Origin: Patiriisocius marinus
GTDB lineage: Bacteria; Bacteroidota; Bacteroidia; Flavobacteriales; Flavobacteriaceae
Assembly: GCF_008974325.1 (NCBI RefSeq)
Contig: NZ_BKCG01000002.1
Span: 1-64,000, forward strand
Direction: 5' to 3'
DNA: 64,000 bases
In this document: positions 7,022 through 16,298 of the stretch, piece after piece
Layout of the letters: every line of letters starts with the position of its first letter
How positions within the stretch are numbered: position 1 is the stretch's first letter
The notes under the pieces: generated by a model
The model's database searches: none
Seen by the model: the letters and a program-made list of their open reading frames with translations, nothing else
What the model was told of the DNA's origin: nothing
Made by a program: the position numbers and the translations under genes

Positions 7022-9340
7022 GTGCAAGAATATTTAAGCCAACTTAATGAAGCCCAGTTAGCGCCTACAATCCAAAAGGATGGTGCAATGATCGTGATAG
7101 CAGGAGCGGGCTCTGGTAAAACCCGAGTATTAACCTATCGCATTGCTTTTTTAATGTCTAAAGGGGTGGATCCATTTAACATTCTCGCCTTAACATTTAC
7201 AAACAAAGCAGCCCGAGAGATGAAAAAGCGTATTTCGGAAATTGTAGGATCAAGCGAAGCAAAAAATTTATGGATGGGGACATTCCATAGTATTTTCGCT
7301 AAAATTCTACGTTTTGAAGCTGATAAATTAGGCTACCCATCTAATTTTACCATCTACGACACACAAGATTCCCAAAGTGTAATTCGTGCGGTAATCAAGG
7401 AAATGAATCTTGATAAGGATGTTTACAAATACAAACAGGTGTATTCTAGAATTTCATCGTACAAAAATAGCTTGGTTACGGTTAAGGCATATTTCAGTAA
7501 TCCAGAATTAATGGAGGCAGATGCTATGGCTAAAATGCCACGTTTGGGAGAGATTTATAAAAGTTACTGCGATAAGTGTTTTAAAGCAGGAGCAATGGAC
7601 TTTGATGATTTACTGTTGAAAACCAATGAGCTGTTAACACGCTTCCCCGAAGTACTTGCTAAATACCAAAACCGATTTAGATATATATTAGTAGATGAGT
7701 ACCAAGATACCAACCATAGCCAGTATTTAATTGTTCGCGCACTAAGCGACAAGTTTCAAAATATTTGTGTGGTAGGGGATGATGCGCAAAGTATTTATGC
7801 ATTTCGTGGTGCTAATATTAATAACATTTTAAACTTTCAGAAAGACTATGACGATGTGAAAATGTTTAGGCTTGAGCAAAACTATCGCTCAACTAAAAAC
7901 ATTGTAAATGCAGCGAATAGTATTATTGAAAAAAATAAAACCCGACTTGATAAAGTTGTTTGGACGGCAAATGACGAAGGAAATAAAATAAAAATCAATC
8001 GCACCATGACTGATGGTGACGAAGGGCGTTTTGTTGCAAGTAACATTTTTGAAACTAAAATGAACGAGCAACTAGATAATGGCGATTTTGCTATTCTATA
8101 TCGTACCAACGCACAATCGCGTGCAATGGAGGATGCCTTGCGTAAAAGAGATATTCCATACCGTATTTATGGTGGACTTAGTTTCTATCAACGAAAGGAA
8201 ATTAAAGATGTTATTTCGTATTTACGCTTAATATTAAACCCAAAAGATGAAGAGGCTTTAAAACGAGTAATTAATTATCCTGCACGTGGTATTGGACAAA
8301 CAACTATTGAACGTTTAACGGTGGCTGCAAACCATTACGATAAGTCAATGTTTGAAGTAATGCAGCATATTGAAAAAATAGGGCTGAACATTAATAAAGG
8401 TACTCAGCAGAAATTGCAGGACTTTGTGGTAATGATACAAAGTTTCCAAGTGCTTAATAAAAGCCAAGATGCTTTTATGATGGCAGAACACGTTACTAAA
8501 AAAACGGGTTTATTTACAGAGCTTAAAAAAGATGGAACTCCAGAGGGTATTGCTAGAATAGAGAATATTGAAGAGTTGCTAAATGGGATGCGCGATTTTG
8601 TTGAAGAACAAAAAGAAATTGCAGATTCTACAGGTTCATTAAATGAGTTTTTAGAAGATGTAGCACTAGCAACAGATTTAGATAACGATAATGGCGATGA
8701 TGATCGTGTTGCCTTAATGACGGTGCACTTAGCTAAAGGACTTGAGTTTCCATATGTATATATTGTGGGAATGGAAGAAGAGTTGTTCCCTAGTGGAATG
8801 TCAATGAATACTAGGGCAGAACTGGAGGAAGAACGCCGTTTATTTTATGTAGCATTAACAAGAGCTGAGAAACAAGCTTATTTAACATACACGCAATCTC
8901 GTTATAGATGGGGAAAATTAATTGATGCAGAACCAAGTAGGTTTATTGATGAAATTGAAGATTCGTATAAAGAATATTTGACACCCATTACACAACACCG
9001 TTTTAAGCCATTATTAGACGCTGATATTTTTGGTGAAGTAGATCATAGTAAATTGCGTTTAAAGAAACCAACCGCAGGAAAACCGCCAACAGGCCCAACC
9101 GAAGAACAATTAAGAAAACTTCGAAAAATACGACCAGTTGCAAGCGCTACGGAGAAAAATTTTAGTGCTGCAGATGCAAACTTGCATGTAGGGACTATGG
9201 TAGAACATCAGCGTTTTGGAAAAGGTAGAATTACAAAAATTGAAGGAATAGGAGCAGACACAAAAGCCGAAATTGATTTTGATAATGGTGGCTTGAAAAA
9301 GTTGCTATTACGTTTTGCTAAGCTCAGTGTTATTGAGTAA
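7022..9340 (+). CDS. uvrD: UvrD/PcrA-type superfamily 1 DNA helicase
   Basis: This 772-residue 3'-5' DNA helicase of the UvrD/PcrA group unwinds DNA during excision repair and replication. Motifs are complete: I AGAGSGKT at 27-34, II VDEYQDTNHSQ near 224, III GDDAQSIYAFRGA near 250, IV QNYRSTKNI, V LMTVHLAKGLEF and VI FYVALTRAEKQAYL. The C-terminus has the beta-rich segment VGTMVEHQRFGKGRI typical of PcrA. The start is GTG at 7022 with an in-frame stop only six bases before it (7013-7015), so no longer start is possible; MQEYLSQLNEAQ fits the family N-terminus. Confidence 0.93.
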   Translation: MQEYLSQLNEAQLAPTIQKDGAMIVIAGAGSGKTRVLTYRIAFLMSKGVDPFNILALTFTNKAAREMKKRISEIVGSSEAKNLWMGTFHSIFAKILRFEADKLGYPSNFTIYDTQDSQSVIRAVIKEMNLDKDVYKYKQVYSRISSYKNSLVTVKAYFSNPELMEADAMAKMPRLGEIYKSYCDKCFKAGAMDFDDLLLKTNELLTRFPEVLAKYQNRFRYILVDEYQDTNHSQYLIVRALSDKFQNICVVGDDAQSIYAFRGANINNILNFQKDYDDVKMFRLEQNYRSTKNIVNAANSIIEKNKTRLDKVVWTANDEGNKIKINRTMTDGDEGRFVASNIFETKMNEQLDNGDFAILYRTNAQSRAMEDALRKRDIPYRIYGGLSFYQRKEIKDVISYLRLILNPKDEEALKRVINYPARGIGQTTIERLTVAANHYDKSMFEVMQHIEKIGLNINKGTQQKLQDFVVMIQSFQVLNKSQDAFMMAEHVTKKTGLFTELKKDGTPEGIARIENIEELLNGMRDFVEEQKEIADSTGSLNEFLEDVALATDLDNDNGDDDRVALMTVHLAKGLEFPYVYIVGMEEELFPSGMSMNTRAELEEERRLFYVALTRAEKQAYLTYTQSRYRWGKLIDAEPSRFIDEIEDSYKEYLTPITQHRFKPLLDADIFGEVDHSKLRLKKPTAGKPPTGPTEEQLRKLRKIRPVASATEKNFSAADANLHVGTMVEHQRFGKGRITKIEGIGADTKAEIDFDNGGLKKLLLRFAKLSVIE

Positions 9341-9358
9341 TTGCAATGTAAGTTTTTT

Positions 9359-9838
9359 TCAATGTTTAAATTTAGTGCTGAGTATGTCGTCTTCAGTATT
9401 TAAGATGCCGTCTTTGCCCTTAGAAATTAAGATGTAACTAGAGTCTTTGTCAATTACTTTGTAATGGAATTTATTATTCCAATAATCGAGAATACTTCGC
9501 TTTTTTAGGGGATTATTTTTGGTTATGGCTTTTAATTCAATTGGGTATTCGCCCAGAGTACTTTTTCGTTTTTCAAGCAATAATTCTATTTTAGTAATCT
9601 TTTCGGAAGTTTTACTAATTCCTTTATTTGGATTGAAGTAGCTACTGCTTACTAGTTTTAGTACTACTACAATCAATAATAAAACCCCTATTACTATTAC
9701 AATGGGAGAAATCATTAACTTTTTAGGAAGGTTTTGCTCTTTCTCTAAAGCGCGTCTTGCTTTTTTACGTTTAGAAAATGAATAATCTTCGCGCCAAAAG
9801 AATAGCTCTCCAAAAAATAATGCGATATCTTCTATCAT
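9359..9838 (-). CDS. Membrane protein with a GspG-like C-terminal segment
   Basis: This 159-residue protein has a charged N-terminus (about 1-42), a single membrane helix (about 44-65, ISPIVIVIGVLLLIVVVLKL) and an outside domain. The C-terminus, YPIELKAI then DYWNNKFHYKVIDK then YILISKGKDGILNTEDDI, matches the pattern of type II secretion major pseudopilin GspG (YP-x-L, D-x-W-N-x-x-Y, S-x-G-x-D-G-x-x-x-T-x-D-D), including the acidic calcium-binding turn. There is no type IV prepilin cleavage site and no secretion operon, so it is a GspG-C-like domain in another protein. It overlaps the upstream gene by 4 bases and is cotranscribed with it. Confidence 0.6.
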   Translation of the reverse strand: MIEDIALFFGELFFWREDYSFSKRKKARRALEKEQNLPKKLMISPIVIVIGVLLLIVVVLKLVSSSYFNPNKGISKTSEKITKIELLLEKRKSTLGEYPIELKAITKNNPLKKRSILDYWNNKFHYKVIDKDSSYILISKGKDGILNTEDDILSTKFKH

Positions 9839-10128
9839 TCCAGTAAAACATTAAAAATAACTATTGCATTAATAACACATATAACTGTAGCAAGAAATGC
9901 ATATGCACACCAATTGTAATAATATAGATATTCAGCTTTCTTTTCAGCTGATTCTTCGGAAATTATAAGTTTTTTAAACTTTGCTAAATCATCAAAAATC
10001 CAATTAAAAAACCACGAAATTGCTATCCCTTTTTGCTCTAAAATGCTTCTTATAGTTATATAATTTGTGCCAAATATTATGGCCGCTAGAAAACTTAGAA
10101 AAAGTAATATACCAAAAAGTATAGCCAT
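9835..10128 (-). CDS. Small membrane protein, unknown function
   Basis: I do not recognise a family in this 97-residue protein. It has a hydrophobic segment at about 2-24 (ILFGILLFLSFLAAIIFGTNY) and another at about 73-95 (AYAFLATVICVINAIVIFNVL), with a charged, Trp- and Lys-containing stretch between them. Its stop overlaps the start of the GspG-like gene (9835-9838), which suggests the two act as a pair in the inner membrane. Confidence 0.6.
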   Translation of the reverse strand: MAILFGILLFLSFLAAIIFGTNYITIRSILEQKGIAISWFFNWIFDDLAKFKKLIISEESAEKKAEYLYYYNWCAYAFLATVICVINAIVIFNVLLE

Positions 10129-10143
10129 TAATTTTTGTAGTTA

Positions 10144-11058
10144 TTACTCAGCAATAGTTAAGTAGGTGTCAATATAGATGGACACTTTTTGTTCTAAATC
10201 TGCAAACTGAACTTGGTTCCAATCTCCGTGACCACCATCGTAAATAGTATACTGATGATCAATTCCACTCGTTTCAAGTTTTGTGTTAAGCGTGTTTCCG
10301 TTAGTTAAAGGTACAAGGTCATCCATATTTCCGTAGAATAACATTGTAGGGCTCGTTTTAATACTCACTTGTAATGCAGGACTCAAGGCTACTGCAAGAT
10401 CAGTCCCTGGAGGATAAGCACTTTCATCTGTAAGAGTTGCTAAGTATAAGTCAAAATTAGGGTTTTCTTGGTAAAAAGGATCTGTAAAATCACAAGGGCC
10501 TACAATATTACAAACAAACTTAACATCGTCATCTAAGTCATATACGCTATCATATTGTAACGAAATATGAGCACCAGCACTTAACCCAATTAAACCAAAT
10601 TCTGGTAAAATTTGATAGGTGTCTTTTTGTGAAATAACTTGGTTTATTACAGATTGAAGGTCCAGAAACTGATTAGGGAAAGCTGGGGTGTTAAGGGTTG
10701 CTAACCTATAATTGATATTTACAATAGCGTGATTTGGGTTGTTAATTTGTAATAGATTAATAATATCAGTCACATCTGCTTTATCACCTTCAATCCACCC
10801 ACCTCCGTGCACAATAACAATAACTTTAGTCTTGTCAGCCGAACGGCCAGCAGGTAAGTACAAATCATAGACCTGTTGTGGGTCGTCTCCATAAGGCACA
10901 TTTAGTTGAACGTCTGCGGTTAATGGATCAATTGTCATATCGTCATCATCCATTACATCATCCGTATGTTGGACAACTACATTATCATCTGTATCGCAAG
11001 AAGTGAATGTTACCGTAGTACTTAGTACAAGAGCAAACAAAAAAAGAATCTTTTTCAT
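10144..11058 (-). CDS. Alpha/beta hydrolase (carboxylesterase-type) lipoprotein
   Basis: This 304-residue protein starts with a lipoprotein signal (MKKILFLFALVLSTTVTFTSC, lipobox FTSC, Cys21) and an Asp-rich linker (33-43) that probably spaces it from the membrane. The fold is an alpha/beta hydrolase of the esterase/acetylesterase group: oxyanion HGGGW at 84-88, nucleophile GLSAGA with Ser160, an Asp in NMDDLVPL near 250 and His in GGHGDW near 277. It probably cleaves ester bonds in sugars or lipids at the cell surface; the substrate is unknown. It stands upstream of the two small membrane protein genes, 15 bases apart, and may head that operon. Confidence 0.85.
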   Translation of the reverse strand: MKKILFLFALVLSTTVTFTSCDTDDNVVVQHTDDVMDDDDMTIDPLTADVQLNVPYGDDPQQVYDLYLPAGRSADKTKVIVIVHGGGWIEGDKADVTDIINLLQINNPNHAIVNINYRLATLNTPAFPNQFLDLQSVINQVISQKDTYQILPEFGLIGLSAGAHISLQYDSVYDLDDDVKFVCNIVGPCDFTDPFYQENPNFDLYLATLTDESAYPPGTDLAVALSPALQVSIKTSPTMLFYGNMDDLVPLTNGNTLNTKLETSGIDHQYTIYDGGHGDWNQVQFADLEQKVSIYIDTYLTIAE

Positions 11059-11167
11059 AAGTGTTTTTTTATTTAACGTTAAAAATACTGATTTATGTTA
11101 AGGATGTGTTATTTAGTATTTCTGAAATTTTAAAAGTTTGTAACTTTAGTTAAAAGAGATAGAAATT

Positions 11168-11377
11168 ATGATAAAAGAAGGAACAGTAGTAAGTTGGAAA
11201 TGGGCTAACGGAACCGCTTCAGGGAAGGTGAAAAGTACTTTTACAAAAAAGGTAACTAGAAAGATTGATGGCACTGAGGTTACTCGTAATGGAGAAGAAG
11301 GAAACAAAGCACTTTATATAGAAGTGGAAGATGGTAATAATGTTCTAAAGTTAGAAAGTGAAGTAAGTAGAAATTAA
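11168..11377 (+). CDS. DUF2945 (HVA1, TUDOR-like) family protein
   Basis: This small protein of 69 residues, MIKEGTVVSWKWANGTASG onward, has the pattern of the DUF2945/hypervirulence-associated TUDOR-like family: a G-x-x-V-x-W start, a G-x-V strand, T-x-K-V and a K-A-L-Y-I-E-V strand. It lacks a signal and would be cytoplasmic. The cellular role of the family in bacteria is not known. Upstream, TAACTTTA at about 11142 is one base off the usual -7 box. Confidence 0.75.
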   Translation: MIKEGTVVSWKWANGTASGKVKSTFTKKVTRKIDGTEVTRNGEEGNKALYIEVEDGNNVLKLESEVSRN

Positions 11378-11471
11378 AAGAAAGAGTATCTTTAAATTAT
11401 TATTTGTTAGGCGTACTGATTATTAAATTCGGTTTAGTTATTTTTCAACATCAAATGCTCAATACATTACA

Positions 11472-12089
11472 ATGGCACAATTAATTAAAATTTACGAGGA
11501 CAATCCTAATCCTAAGGATATTAAAAAGGTGGTGGATGTTTTAAAAAAAGGCGGACTTATCATTTATCCAAGTGATACCGTTTATGCTTTGGGTTGTGAT
11601 ATTACTAATAACCGTGCCTTAGAGCGTGTTGCTCAACTAAAAGGTGTTAAACTTGCTAAAGCTAATTTCTCATTTGTTTGTGAAGATTTAAGTAACCTTT
11701 CTGACTATGTGAAGCAAATTGATACAGGAACATTTAAAATTTTAAAACGAGCCCTTCCAGGACCTTATACTTTTATCTTACCAGGAAATAACAATTTGCC
11801 TAGCGTATTTAAAAAGAAAAAAGAAGTTGGTATTAGAGTGCCAGATAACTCTATAGTACAAGCGCTTGTTCGTGAATTAGGAAATCCAATAGTATCCACA
11901 TCTATCAAAGATGATGATGAGGTTATTGAATACACTACAGATCCAGAACTAATTTTCGAAAAATGGGAAAAATTAGTTGATGTTGTAATTGATGGTGGAT
12001 ATGGTGGAAACATTGCCAGTACTGTAATTGATTTAACAACAGGCGAACCACTGTTAATTAGAGAAGGTAAAGGAAGTTTAGATATTTAA
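11472..12089 (+). CDS. YciO-type Sua5/YrdC family protein
   Basis: This 205-residue protein has the YrdC nucleotide-binding fold, with GGLIIYPSDTVYALGCDI near 30-47, LPGPYTFILPG near 95 and a GIRVPDN segment. The opening (MAQLIKIYEDNPNPKDIKK), the FSFVCEDLSNLSDY segment and the ending (VIDLTTGEPLLIREGKG) follow E. coli YciO more closely than TsaC. A second, TsaC-like member lies at 24127-24687, so this copy is probably not the main threonylcarbamoyl-AMP synthase. Its stop codon overlaps the stop of the convergent gene (12086-12089). Confidence 0.8.
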   Translation: MAQLIKIYEDNPNPKDIKKVVDVLKKGGLIIYPSDTVYALGCDITNNRALERVAQLKGVKLAKANFSFVCEDLSNLSDYVKQIDTGTFKILKRALPGPYTFILPGNNNLPSVFKKKKEVGIRVPDNSIVQALVRELGNPIVSTSIKDDDEVIEYTTDPELIFEKWEKLVDVVIDGGYGGNIASTVIDLTTGEPLLIREGKGSLDI

Positions 12090-12784
12090 TTATTGAGATT
12101 ATAAGTCAATTTAAATCCAAGAGAGAAGTTTATTCCTACTCTTGTGCCACTATCTTCTCTGTAATTCTCGAAAAAATCATCGTCGTCAAAAAAGTTATCT
12201 GCCCTAGGGTTTACAATATTTGAATACGTATTTTTTCTAGAACGAATTCCTAAACCACCTGAAATATCAATCCCAATTGGCGCATTTCCGAAAGGAATAT
12301 AAACGCCGTATAATAAATTAGCACCTACTTTTTTACGGTTATAGTCAGCTTGATCATAACGAATTTGAACTCTCAAATCACTATCAAAGTAGCTGTTGTT
12401 GAAAAATTGCTCATCTTGATTTAAATAAAAACCTTGTAATGCTATATAATGGTTAACAGGATATGTAGGGTTAAATATGTATGTTATCTGCGGTAGTACT
12501 TCAAACAATGCGTAATTATCACGATCACTAAAATCGTCATCGAAAATTACAACAGTAGTATTTTCATTTCCATAACCAACTTCAATACCTGCACGAAGAT
12601 GTCCTGAAATTCCGTGAGTGTATCCTAAACGATAGCGAGGAGTATCAAATGCAAGAGGTGTAAATAAATTGAATGTTAGTAATCGTATATCTTCATTTGG
12701 AAATTCATTTTTGTCTGTTTTATCTTGAGCAAATAATGAAATTGAAAGACATAAAATTACCAATAAAAAGAGTTGCTTTTTCAT
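12086..12784 (-). CDS. Outer membrane beta-barrel protein, unknown function
   Basis: This 232-residue protein has a Sec signal peptide (MKKQLFLLVILCLSISLFAQD). The mature part is a series of amphipathic strands with aromatic ends (RYRLGYTHGISGHLRAGIEVGYG, YALFEVLPQITYIF, HYIALQGFYL, VGANLLYGVYIPFG), and the last residues, VGINFSLGFKLTYNLNN, look like a barrel closing strand. This suggests a small outer-membrane porin-like barrel. I do not recognise a family. Confidence 0.65.
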   Translation of the reverse strand: MKKQLFLLVILCLSISLFAQDKTDKNEFPNEDIRLLTFNLFTPLAFDTPRYRLGYTHGISGHLRAGIEVGYGNENTTVVIFDDDFSDRDNYALFEVLPQITYIFNPTYPVNHYIALQGFYLNQDEQFFNNSYFDSDLRVQIRYDQADYNRKKVGANLLYGVYIPFGNAPIGIDISGGLGIRSRKNTYSNIVNPRADNFFDDDDFFENYREDSGTRVGINFSLGFKLTYNLNN

Positions 12785-12859
12785 CTTGCGTTTTTTTGTA
12801 AAACTAAAAGATTAAATGGATTGAGCAGAATAAATCAATGTTATTAATAAATGTAAATA

Positions 12860-15295
12860 TTAATAATTGATATAGACAAAGCCAGTAAAGGCTTCTTTAA
12901 AGTTTGAGTCGTTGAGTACTAATACATAATAATAGGTTCCAACAGGGACAATTTTATCTGTATACAATAAACCTGTGTTAGGAAATCCATCCCAAAAACC
13001 AAGATCATTTCCACCAGTGTAAATTAAGTTTCCTTCTCTACTGAAAATCTGAAGTTCAAAATTTTCAAATACATTAAGTAATCCGCTAATTTCAAATTCA
13101 TCATTAATACCATCACCATTAGGTGAAAATCCTTGGGGAATAAAAGGCGGGCAATTTTCGGTAGTTAATATAAAAGATGTTGTTGTAAAGCAAATTTCAT
13201 TCTCTAAACGCACAAAAATAGCTTGTGGGTCCATAGTGTTTATGAAATTTTCAGGATCTGAAATAGGGTTAAATTCATCAAAAGCATTCACTGCACTTGT
13301 ATAATAAGTAATGGTATCGAAAGGGTTTGTAGAAATCAAATCGTCTTGTACTGTTAAATCAAATGTTGCACGGTTAAATCCTTCGTCACATTCATTTAAA
13401 TCGGGTAATAATCCAATAGAAGGGATGTCTTCAAATACTACGGTTGTAGTAAATTGATTATTGGTTTCATCAAGCTCCTCAACAATTCCAGTTTGTGTTC
13501 CTGTGTCATCTACAATAACTATAAGCGTAAAAGTATCTGCCACATTTTCTGAAAGTGCGATTTCAATTGTTCCTGTTTCGCTTCCGCCTATTGGAATGAT
13601 TCCTTGTGTAAATGCTTGTGCTATATATTGCCCTGAAATATAAAAAGCAATGGGAGTATTAGCTGGTAGTGATGCTGTTCCTAAAGTATTATAAACGGTG
13701 TATTCTATAGTTAAATCTCTACGCCTACACGCGTTTAAATTATTATCAATACTAACCGTAGCGTCTGGCAATGGACAAATAATAACTTCAATCATAAAGC
13801 TATCTACAAGTTGGCAATCACCATTGTCTGCACGAACAAAAATTTCTTGTGGGTTTTCGGTATTTACAAAGTTGAAAGTAGTTACTATGGGGTTTGTATT
13901 AGCATTCGCATCAACTTCATTTAAGTGTAAGCTTATAATTAGATCATCATCGATATTCACTAAAGCTTCGTTTAAGTTGAAATATTCAATTCCCACGGCA
14001 TCGCACTCATCAAGATCAAGTAATGGATTTAAGTTTGGGAAGTCTAGCAATATTAAATCTAAAACTTCAGCCTCGTTATTATCTTCATTAATTTCTGGGA
14101 CTATGCCTGTTCCATTTCCAATGTCATCAACAATAGCAGTAATACTAAAAGGAGAAGTGATTGCAGCAGGAATTGTTAGGGTTGTAGTTCCACCTTCGTT
14201 ACCGCCAATAGGAATATCATTTATAGTTTCACTCTGCCCAACATATGTGGAATTAGCGTAAAAAGAAATTGGGGTATTTGCGGGTAAAAAATCGGTACTG
14301 TTTTCATTGTAAACGGTGTATTGAACATTTACATCACGCGCTCCACAAGTAGCATCTGCTACAACCGTGTCAAGGCTAATTGTTGCATCGGGCAATTGCG
14401 AATTTAATACGGTAATTACATTATTGATCATCACAAAATCCTGACTCGAAGTCAAGTTGATTTGGACGCTTGTATCGCCAGGACTTATGTTGTTTTCTAT
14501 AGAATAGAAGTCAATATCCATATTGTATTGTGTACCACTTCCCGTAAAGCTGTTGGTACCATTAAAAGCATTATCCGATGGATTTAAAGGTGGATTGCTT
14601 ATAAGGTTTCCGTTGACTAATAGGGTTTCATTATTGTTCAATGACATATCACCTTCCCAAGAAAGAAAACCTATTTTAGCTCCATCTACATCAAGTACAT
14701 TTACATTTTGTAGAGGTATACTCAAGTTGTTATTTACTGCTGAAACGCTCTCTAAACCATCAAATACGCTTACTTGATTTAAGGGTAGTGAGGCGTCTTC
14801 ATAAATTACATTTATAGCCCAGCCACCAAAGTTTGTTGTGTTACCACAATATGCTGCAATTACATCAGTTAGGTCAAGATCTGAAAGGGTGTACATTCCA
14901 TTACCTGTGTTTGTAATGAGATCAGTTACATCTGCATAAGCGGCAAAATAGACTAACTCTTCAGATAGGCTATCTGCAAAAGTTCTTTCTGCTGTTATTG
15001 GAGTTCCGTTTAGGAGAACTTGAAAATCACCAGCTCCAGAACCAGCCCAATATAAGCTTGCCGAAATAATAGTTTGATCAGGTTGTAATGCAAAAGGAGC
15101 ACTGCTGGAAGTGAGAATATTACAAGGAGGATCTGGTCCGCCAGGGTTTGTATTCTCTACAATGTTTAAAGTATTTCCAAAAGCTACATAGTCATATCGC
15201 CCATTAAATTGTTGAAATATTTCAACATCTTGGGCATTCATTTGAATACCACAAAACGTGAATATAGTAAGAAATAATAGTAATAGTTTTTTCAT
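12860..15295 (-). CDS. T9SS type B sorting-domain surface protein with CARDB-like repeats
   Basis: This protein has 811 residues. I start it at 15295 because the signal peptide MKKLLLLFLTIFTFCGIQMNAQD begins there; a frame ten codons longer adds a non-signal extension. The N-terminal part (about 25-300) resembles the non-catalytic surface module often found in such proteins. It is followed by two copies of a CARDB-like module (PDATISLDTVV... and PDATVSIDNNL..., each ending in an EINEDNNEAEV or ELDETNNQFTT strand), joined by DxxECD-containing segments. The C-terminus, FIPQGFSPNGDGINDEF to GFVYINY, is the gliding-motility-associated type B domain that directs type IX secretion. The protein is thus a secreted adhesin or scaffold. 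Confidence 0.85.
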   Translation of the reverse strand: MKKLLLLFLTIFTFCGIQMNAQDVEIFQQFNGRYDYVAFGNTLNIVENTNPGGPDPPCNILTSSSAPFALQPDQTIISASLYWAGSGAGDFQVLLNGTPITAERTFADSLSEELVYFAAYADVTDLITNTGNGMYTLSDLDLTDVIAAYCGNTTNFGGWAINVIYEDASLPLNQVSVFDGLESVSAVNNNLSIPLQNVNVLDVDGAKIGFLSWEGDMSLNNNETLLVNGNLISNPPLNPSDNAFNGTNSFTGSGTQYNMDIDFYSIENNISPGDTSVQINLTSSQDFVMINNVITVLNSQLPDATISLDTVVADATCGARDVNVQYTVYNENSTDFLPANTPISFYANSTYVGQSETINDIPIGGNEGGTTTLTIPAAITSPFSITAIVDDIGNGTGIVPEINEDNNEAEVLDLILLDFPNLNPLLDLDECDAVGIEYFNLNEALVNIDDDLIISLHLNEVDANANTNPIVTTFNFVNTENPQEIFVRADNGDCQLVDSFMIEVIICPLPDATVSIDNNLNACRRRDLTIEYTVYNTLGTASLPANTPIAFYISGQYIAQAFTQGIIPIGGSETGTIEIALSENVADTFTLIVIVDDTGTQTGIVEELDETNNQFTTTVVFEDIPSIGLLPDLNECDEGFNRATFDLTVQDDLISTNPFDTITYYTSAVNAFDEFNPISDPENFINTMDPQAIFVRLENEICFTTTSFILTTENCPPFIPQGFSPNGDGINDEFEISGLLNVFENFELQIFSREGNLIYTGGNDLGFWDGFPNTGLLYTDKIVPVGTYYYVLVLNDSNFKEAFTGFVYINY

Positions 15296-15452
15296 AGCAG
15301 CAATTACTCTGCTAAATATACACAATTTTCAAACGGATTAATTTGCCAATTTGCTTAGTATTAAGCAATGCCGAAATTTTAACAATTTATTACTCGTGCA
15401 CAAGGTTTCAAATACTTAAAATTTCCGAAGAAAAGCTTCTTTTATTTTGTGA

Positions 15453-16289
15453 TTATAAATCACGTTTCTTAAGTATCTTGTAGGAACCATAAATAAAAAT
15501 AGCTGACCAAGCTGCAACAATTAGAACAGTGTACCAGTTTACAGCATACGATTTGCTAAACTCTTCGCCAACTTGGTTAGCAATAGTACGAACACCTCCA
15601 AGGCGTGTAACAGGTTCTACAATTAGATCTGCCATTGCTTCAAGCGGAAAAAAGTTAATTATTTTATCGGCTAACTCTGTGTCTTTAAAAAGCTGCCATT
15701 TCATTACAGCGTAAATAATCCCTTCTATTATTTGCCAGATAATTAGAAAACCTAATGCAAAAGCTGAGCGTTTTACTAAGATTCCTAAAAATAAACAGAA
15801 AGAGAAAAAGCCAACGAGTTTTATAAAATATGCAAACAAGTATTCCATATCTCTAAAGATGACAATAGCTTCAGTGTGATCAGAGAAAAACATCCCTAAA
15901 ACAAACGATACCAGAAATACAAAAAGCGTTGAGGCTAATGCAAAACCAACAACTGTTATAAACTTTGAAAAAATAAATTCTTTTTTACTTAAGCCATCAA
16001 TTAAGTTTTGTTTTAAGGTTCGGTAGCTGTATTCATTCGCCATCATGGAAACAATAACAATGGCTAAAAATATTTTTAAAATTCCTGCAACATAAGTGTT
16101 AAAGTGCCATATAAAAGGAAAATTGAAAATACCTTGATCTGCAATTCTAAAATTGACATTGGCAAAGTTAAATTCGATTGAAGCAATAAGAGCTATTGCA
16201 ATAATGAGCAAAAAGTACACGCTCACTATTACTTTAGCAGCCTTGTTACGTTTTATTTTATCTAATTCTATGGAAAGTAATCTAATCAT
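15453..16289 (-). CDS. ABC-2 type transporter permease
   Basis: This 278-residue membrane protein starts with MIRLLSIELDKIKRNK, a usual opening of ABC-2 permeases. I count about six membrane helices (near 20-38, 62-82, 110-132, 150-168, 172-192, 250-268). It follows the ATPase gene with 9 bases between (16290-16298), so the two form one exporter. The substrate is unknown. No auxiliary protein is present in this operon. Confidence 0.85.
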   Translation of the reverse strand: MIRLLSIELDKIKRNKAAKVIVSVYFLLIIAIALIASIEFNFANVNFRIADQGIFNFPFIWHFNTYVAGILKIFLAIVIVSMMANEYSYRTLKQNLIDGLSKKEFIFSKFITVVGFALASTLFVFLVSFVLGMFFSDHTEAIVIFRDMEYLFAYFIKLVGFFSFCLFLGILVKRSAFALGFLIIWQIIEGIIYAVMKWQLFKDTELADKIINFFPLEAMADLIVEPVTRLGGVRTIANQVGEEFSKSYAVNWYTVLIVAAWSAIFIYGSYKILKKRDL

Positions 16290-16298
16290 AACTATGGC

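Noticed and set aside
6717-7037. Open frame of 106 codons on the plus strand between the peptidase and uvrD genes
   Set aside because: It starts inside the peptidase gene on the other strand, shows no family features or signal, and runs into uvrD. It is an AT-rich chance frame.
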